The translations under genes were made by a program, and so were the position numbers. DNA of 64,000 nt from positions 434,001-498,000 of the forward strand of contig NZ_VORW01000002.1 in the NCBI RefSeq assembly GCF_007997215.1. Direction: 5' to 3'. Position 1 is the stretch's first letter. Each line of letters starts with the position of its first letter. Under the pieces are notes generated by a model, which saw nothing but the letters and a program-made list of their open reading frames with translations, ran no database searches and had not been told where the DNA came from. This DNA is from Algoriphagus aquimarinus (GTDB lineage: Bacteria > Bacteroidota > Bacteroidia > Cytophagales > Cyclobacteriaceae). Shown here piece by piece: positions 60,798 through 64,000 of the stretch.

Positions 60798-62414
60798 ATG
60801 AAGAATTACTTGAAATTTTTAGTCCTTCTACTCTGTATTAGTTGTGAAAACGATTCAAATGAATCTACAGTATTGGTTCAGGTGGACCAAGCAACCATTG
60901 CCACACATATAGCCCAGCTCGCTTCGGATGAGTTTCTTGGCAGAAAACCCTTTACTGAAGGAGAAGTCTTGACTGTGAATTATTTAAAAGATGAGTTTGA
61001 AAAACTCGGACTATTGCCTGGCAATGGAGATAGCTATTTCCAAGATGTGCCTATGGTAGAGATAGACGGAACTCCTTCTAAAAAGATGGTTATTTCCGGA
61101 GGAAATGGAAGTTTCGATCTAGAAGTATTAAAGGATTTCGTAGCCACCACTAACAAAGCAGAAACCGAAGTTAGCCTCGAAAATTCCGAACTTGTTTTTG
61201 CAGGATATGGCATAGTGGCTCCAGAATATGGCTGGAATGATTATGAAGGGATAGATTGGAAGGGAAAAACAGCAGTAGTTCTCATCAATGATCCGGGATT
61301 TCAATCTGGGGATTCAACCCTGTTTAAGGGAAATGAAATGACCTACTACGGCCGCTGGACTTACAAATATGAGGAGGCAGCCAGACAAGGAGCTGCTGGA
61401 CTTATCATTATTCATGATACTGAGCCAGCTTCTTACGGTTGGAATGTAATTGAATCCGGTTGGACTGGTGCCCGATTAGTTATTGCAAGTGATGTACCTC
61501 TACTAAATGTAGAGTCTTGGGTAAGTGGTGAAAGTGCTCAAAAAATTCTTGATGCCTCAGCTATGAAAGGTCAGGATTATAAAGCTATTTCTAGGGACAA
61601 GAACTTTAACCCAATCCCATTAGATCTACAAGTATCCGTCTCTATTCAAAACAAGATCAAAAAGGATGTATCAAAAAACGTAGTGGCAATGATTCCCGGT
61701 ATGGACAGAAAAGATGAAGTGATCATTTACTCTGCACATTGGGATCATTTGGGAGTGGGAAAAGCGATAGAAGGTGACTCCATCTACAATGGTGCTGTAG
61801 ATAATGCTTCTGGTACTGCTGGGTTACTGGCTCTCGCAGAAGCTTTTAAGAATGGAAAGGCCACCAAGCGTTCTATTGTTTTTATCGCTCTTACTGGAGA
61901 AGAACAAGGTTTATTAGGATCAGCTTTTTATGCTGAAAATCCGATTTTTGACCCTAAAAAAACCGTAGCAAATATCAATATGGATGCACTGGATAGTCCC
62001 GGAAAAATGAAAGATCTTACGATTACGGGTTACGGTCAATCAGAAATGGATGAATATGCCAAGGAAGCAGCGCTTACACAAGGGCGATACATTATCCCAG
62101 ATCCAGAAGCTGAGAAAGGATATTTCTTCAGATCCGATCATTTTAACTTCGCCAAAATTGGAATTCCTGCTTTATATGCAAGTGGTGCTTATGAGGGATT
62201 CGATAAAAGTAAGGAGGAGATAAAAGCGTATAACGATTTTTATCGCATCAATAAATACCACCAACCATCTGATGGATACAATGCTGAAACAATGGAATTG
62301 AGTGGGGTGCAATTGGATTTGCAATTGTTTTTCAGTGTAGGATTGAAATTAGCCAATGAAGATTATTTCCCGAAATGGTACGATGGAAGTGAGTTTAAGG
62401 CTGCTAGAGAGTAA
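60798..62414 (+). CDS. M28-family metallopeptidase lipoprotein
   Basis: 538 residues with a lipoprotein signal (lipid cysteine at 16, LLCISC). A PA insert domain lies at about 130-260. The peptidase domain carries the two-zinc ligands: H314 in YSAHWDH, D335 in GAVDNASG, E369 in TGEEQG (with catalytic E368), D396 in NINMDAL and H448 in FRSDHFN. An aminopeptidase or carboxypeptidase of the cell envelope. Monocistronic, with a terminator-like hairpin downstream. Confidence 0.94.
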   Translation: MKNYLKFLVLLLCISCENDSNESTVLVQVDQATIATHIAQLASDEFLGRKPFTEGEVLTVNYLKDEFEKLGLLPGNGDSYFQDVPMVEIDGTPSKKMVISGGNGSFDLEVLKDFVATTNKAETEVSLENSELVFAGYGIVAPEYGWNDYEGIDWKGKTAVVLINDPGFQSGDSTLFKGNEMTYYGRWTYKYEEAARQGAAGLIIIHDTEPASYGWNVIESGWTGARLVIASDVPLLNVESWVSGESAQKILDASAMKGQDYKAISRDKNFNPIPLDLQVSVSIQNKIKKDVSKNVVAMIPGMDRKDEVIIYSAHWDHLGVGKAIEGDSIYNGAVDNASGTAGLLALAEAFKNGKATKRSIVFIALTGEEQGLLGSAFYAENPIFDPKKTVANINMDALDSPGKMKDLTITGYGQSEMDEYAKEAALTQGRYIIPDPEAEKGYFFRSDHFNFAKIGIPALYASGAYEGFDKSKEEIKAYNDFYRINKYHQPSDGYNAETMELSGVQLDLQLFFSVGLKLANEDYFPKWYDGSEFKAARE

Positions 62415-62470
62415 GCTGCCTTCTTTCAAAGGAGTTGGCTAATCTAATATTTTTTTCAGCTCATAGTTTT

Positions 62471-62504
62471 AGAAAAGGTATGGATATGAGTTCATACCTT
62501 TTCT
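62471..62504 (+). terminator. Terminator-like hairpin
   Basis: AGAAAAGGTATG / CATACCTTTTCT, a 12-bp perfect stem around a 10-base loop, without a strong T-run after it. It follows the M28 gene by 56 bases. Confidence 0.65.
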
Positions 62505-62529
62505 ATGCTTAGCAAAACTCAGCGAGTAA

Positions 62530-62553
62530 GTAGGAGCGAAAGGTTTTTCGCTC
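62530..62553. repeat. REP-like hairpin (GTAGGAGCGAAA type)
   Basis: GTAGGAGCGAAA-GGTT-TTTCGCTC, an 8-bp perfect stem with a 4-base loop. Same design as the hairpin at 36074-36097, with a compensated A/T for G/C pair. Confidence 0.6.
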
Positions 62554-62627
62554 ACTTTCGCGCGAGTTTCATTTACTTCCTTCAGTGCAAATCTGTTTGT
62601 ATTTTGTGAATAAGACTATCTTTAGAA

Positions 62628-64000
62628 ATGCCACCGAATAATTTCGACATACAAGGTTTAAGTAATGAGCAAGTAGCTTCTTCCCGGGAGAAATACGGGC
62701 AAAACAAACTAGACTACAAAAAGGAAAATGGCTTCTTAGACACCTTAAAGGGTATTCTTAAGGAACCAATGTCGATTATTTTATTGGTAGCCGCTTCCAT
62801 CTACTTCATCACTGGCAATACTGGAGATGGGATTTTTCTTGTCGTTGCCATCATCTTTATTACATCCATTTCACTATACCAGGATTCTCGAAGTAAGAAT
62901 GCATTGGAAAAGCTAAAGGACTTTTCTCAGCCCACTTGTAAAGTCATAAGGAATGGGGTTGTCCAAGAAATAAAAAGCGAAGAGTTGGTGGTTGGCGATA
63001 GCCTATTGGTAGAAGAAGGTACTTCAATTACAGCCGACGGCGTCATCGTTCATTCGAATGATTTTTCTGTAAACGAATCAATACTCACAGGAGAATCTTT
63101 TGCGGTTTTTAAGGATAAGTCTCTAGAAGATAATATTATCTATAGTGGTACCACAGTTGCGAGTGGTTTGGCAATAGCGACTATTACAGGCATCGGTAAG
63201 GATACTAAACTCGGGAAAATAGGAACGAGTCTAGAAAGTATCACTGAGGAAAAAACACCACTGGAAAGGCAGATTGCGAATTTTGTAAAGAAGATGGCAA
63301 TTGCTGGCGCGGTAGTTTTTGTAATTGTTTGGGCTATCAATTACTGGCAATCTCGTGACCTATTGAATAGTTTGCTTCAGTCGCTCACACTAGCCATGAG
63401 TATTTTGCCTGAAGAAATACCAGTTGCTTTTACCACTTTCATGGCGCTCGGTGCATGGCGATTGATGAAAATGGGTATTGTGGTAAAACAAATGAAGACT
63501 GTAGAGACTTTGGGCAGTGCCACGGTCATTTGTACTGATAAAACAGGAACCATTACCGAAAACAAGATGAGCCTGGCAAAACTCTTTTTGCTTTCATCAA
63601 ACAAGATATATCAACCTAAAGACCAGCTAACCGAGGATGAAAAGAAGCTGATAGTATTGGCAATGTGGGCTAGTGAGCCCATACCCTTTGACCCGATGGA
63701 GGTAGCATTGCACGAAGCCTATAGTGAGGTTTCCCAGCTTGACAAACGTCCAGATTTCAATCTTGTACATGAATACCCACTGGGCGGAAAACCGCCTATG
63801 ATGACCCATGTCTTTGAAAACTCGGAAGGCCAGAGGATTATAGCTGCTAAAGGTGCGCCTGAAGCTTTGATGAATGTTTCCAATCTTTCGGCTACCGAAA
63901 AGCAACAAATAAATGATGCCATCCAAGCCTTAGCTACAGATGGATATAGAGTGCTAGGAGTAGGGGAGTCAAAGTTCAGCGCTGATAATTACCCTACCGC
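62628..64000 (+). CDS. P-type cation-transporting ATPase, 5' part
   Basis: Reading from the ATG at 62628, an open frame of about 457 codons runs to the window edge. It shows N-terminal cation-ATPase features, two membrane helices (about 45-85), the actuator motif LTGESFAV, a PEEIPVAF motif in M4, the phosphorylation site CTDKTGTITENK, and the nucleotide-domain GAPEAL. PEEIP/DKTGT place it in the Ca2+/Mg2+-type (P2/P3-like) branch; the ion is not determined. The 3' part is outside the window. Confidence 0.94.
   Translation, partial: MPPNNFDIQGLSNEQVASSREKYGQNKLDYKKENGFLDTLKGILKEPMSIILLVAASIYFITGNTGDGIFLVVAIIFITSISLYQDSRSKNALEKLKDFSQPTCKVIRNGVVQEIKSEELVVGDSLLVEEGTSITADGVIVHSNDFSVNESILTGESFAVFKDKSLEDNIIYSGTTVASGLAIATITGIGKDTKLGKIGTSLESITEEKTPLERQIANFVKKMAIAGAVVFVIVWAINYWQSRDLLNSLLQSLTLAMSILPEEIPVAFTTFMALGAWRLMKMGIVVKQMKTVETLGSATVICTDKTGTITENKMSLAKLFLLSSNKIYQPKDQLTEDEKKLIVLAMWASEPIPFDPMEVALHEAYSEVSQLDKRPDFNLVHEYPLGGKPPMMTHVFENSEGQRIIAAKGAPEALMNVSNLSATEKQQINDAIQALATDGYRVLGVGESKFSADNYPT

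Noticed and set aside
1..64000. CRISPR array, tRNA, rRNA, transposase or prophage genes
   Set aside because: No regularly spaced repeats with spacers and no recognisable RNA-gene or transposase sequence were seen; a tRNA scan could still find one missed by eye.

Overview
The window reads as a chromosomal segment of a Bacteroidota bacterium, most likely order Cytophagales near Algoriphagus/Cyclobacteriaceae. The gene content supports this: a TonB receptor with carboxypeptidase-like plug extension paired with a DUF4249 lipoprotein, a BlaR1/M56 antirepressor carrying a TonB C-terminal domain, a DUF1080 protein beside a Tat-exported Gfo/Idh/MocA oxidoreductase, a tricorn-type protease, and many Sec or lipoprotein signals. 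Several upstream regions carry the Bacteroidota sigma-type -7 box TAnnTTTG. The genus is inferred from gene content only. No rRNA, tRNA, CRISPR array, transposase or prophage was seen.

Layout. 0-11.6 kb: the 5' part of purC, a MORN-type repeat protein, a TolC-RND-adaptor efflux operon whose pump has an EF-hand-like loop, a thiolase, and a short Bat-like operon (VWA protein plus two small TPR/acidic proteins). 11.6-18.6 kb: TonB receptor with DUF4249 partner, then BlaI-BlaR1/TonB and two further TonB-domain proteins, then a lipoprotein. 18.8-21.9 kb: DUF1080 and Gfo/Idh/MocA proteins and a CAP-domain protein. 22-29.2 kb: tricorn protease, a divergent DoxX/HxlR pair with an ordered palindrome array between them, and a malonate cassette (malonyl-CoA synthetase, MadL, MadM). 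29.4-36.1 kb: MarR/GbsR regulator, TolC, adaptor, RND pump and an ACP-like protein, with two short coupled ORFs embedded. 36.2-42 kb: pckA, POT peptide transporter, TetR, tyrS. 42.3-52.8 kb: diheme cytochrome c, C45 peptidase plus esterase, GNAT, fucosidase, a repeat-filled intergenic region, a Vms1-like release factor, two uncharacterised genes, hrpB. 53.1-60.4 kb: compact K+ channel, then an accessory-looking region with an FAD oxidoreductase plus glycosyltransferase, an SDR flanked by direct repeats, and a BKACE-NeuD-glycosyltransferase operon. 60.8-64 kb: M28 peptidase lipoprotein and the 5' part of a P-type ATPase.

How it fits together. Much of the window concerns envelope traffic: two tripartite efflux systems, TonB-driven uptake, antirepressor signalling and secreted hydrolases. 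This is interleaved with housekeeping (purC, tyrS, pckA, thiolase). The least ordinary features are the 29.4-36.1 kb efflux operon (two MKSS-start coupled mini-ORFs, alternative hairpins, and an ACP-like protein lacking the phosphopantetheine serine), the EF-hand motif in the first RND pump, the HxlR operator array, and the BKACE-NeuD-GT2 operon. Intergenic regions hold several hairpin or repeat families resembling REP elements.
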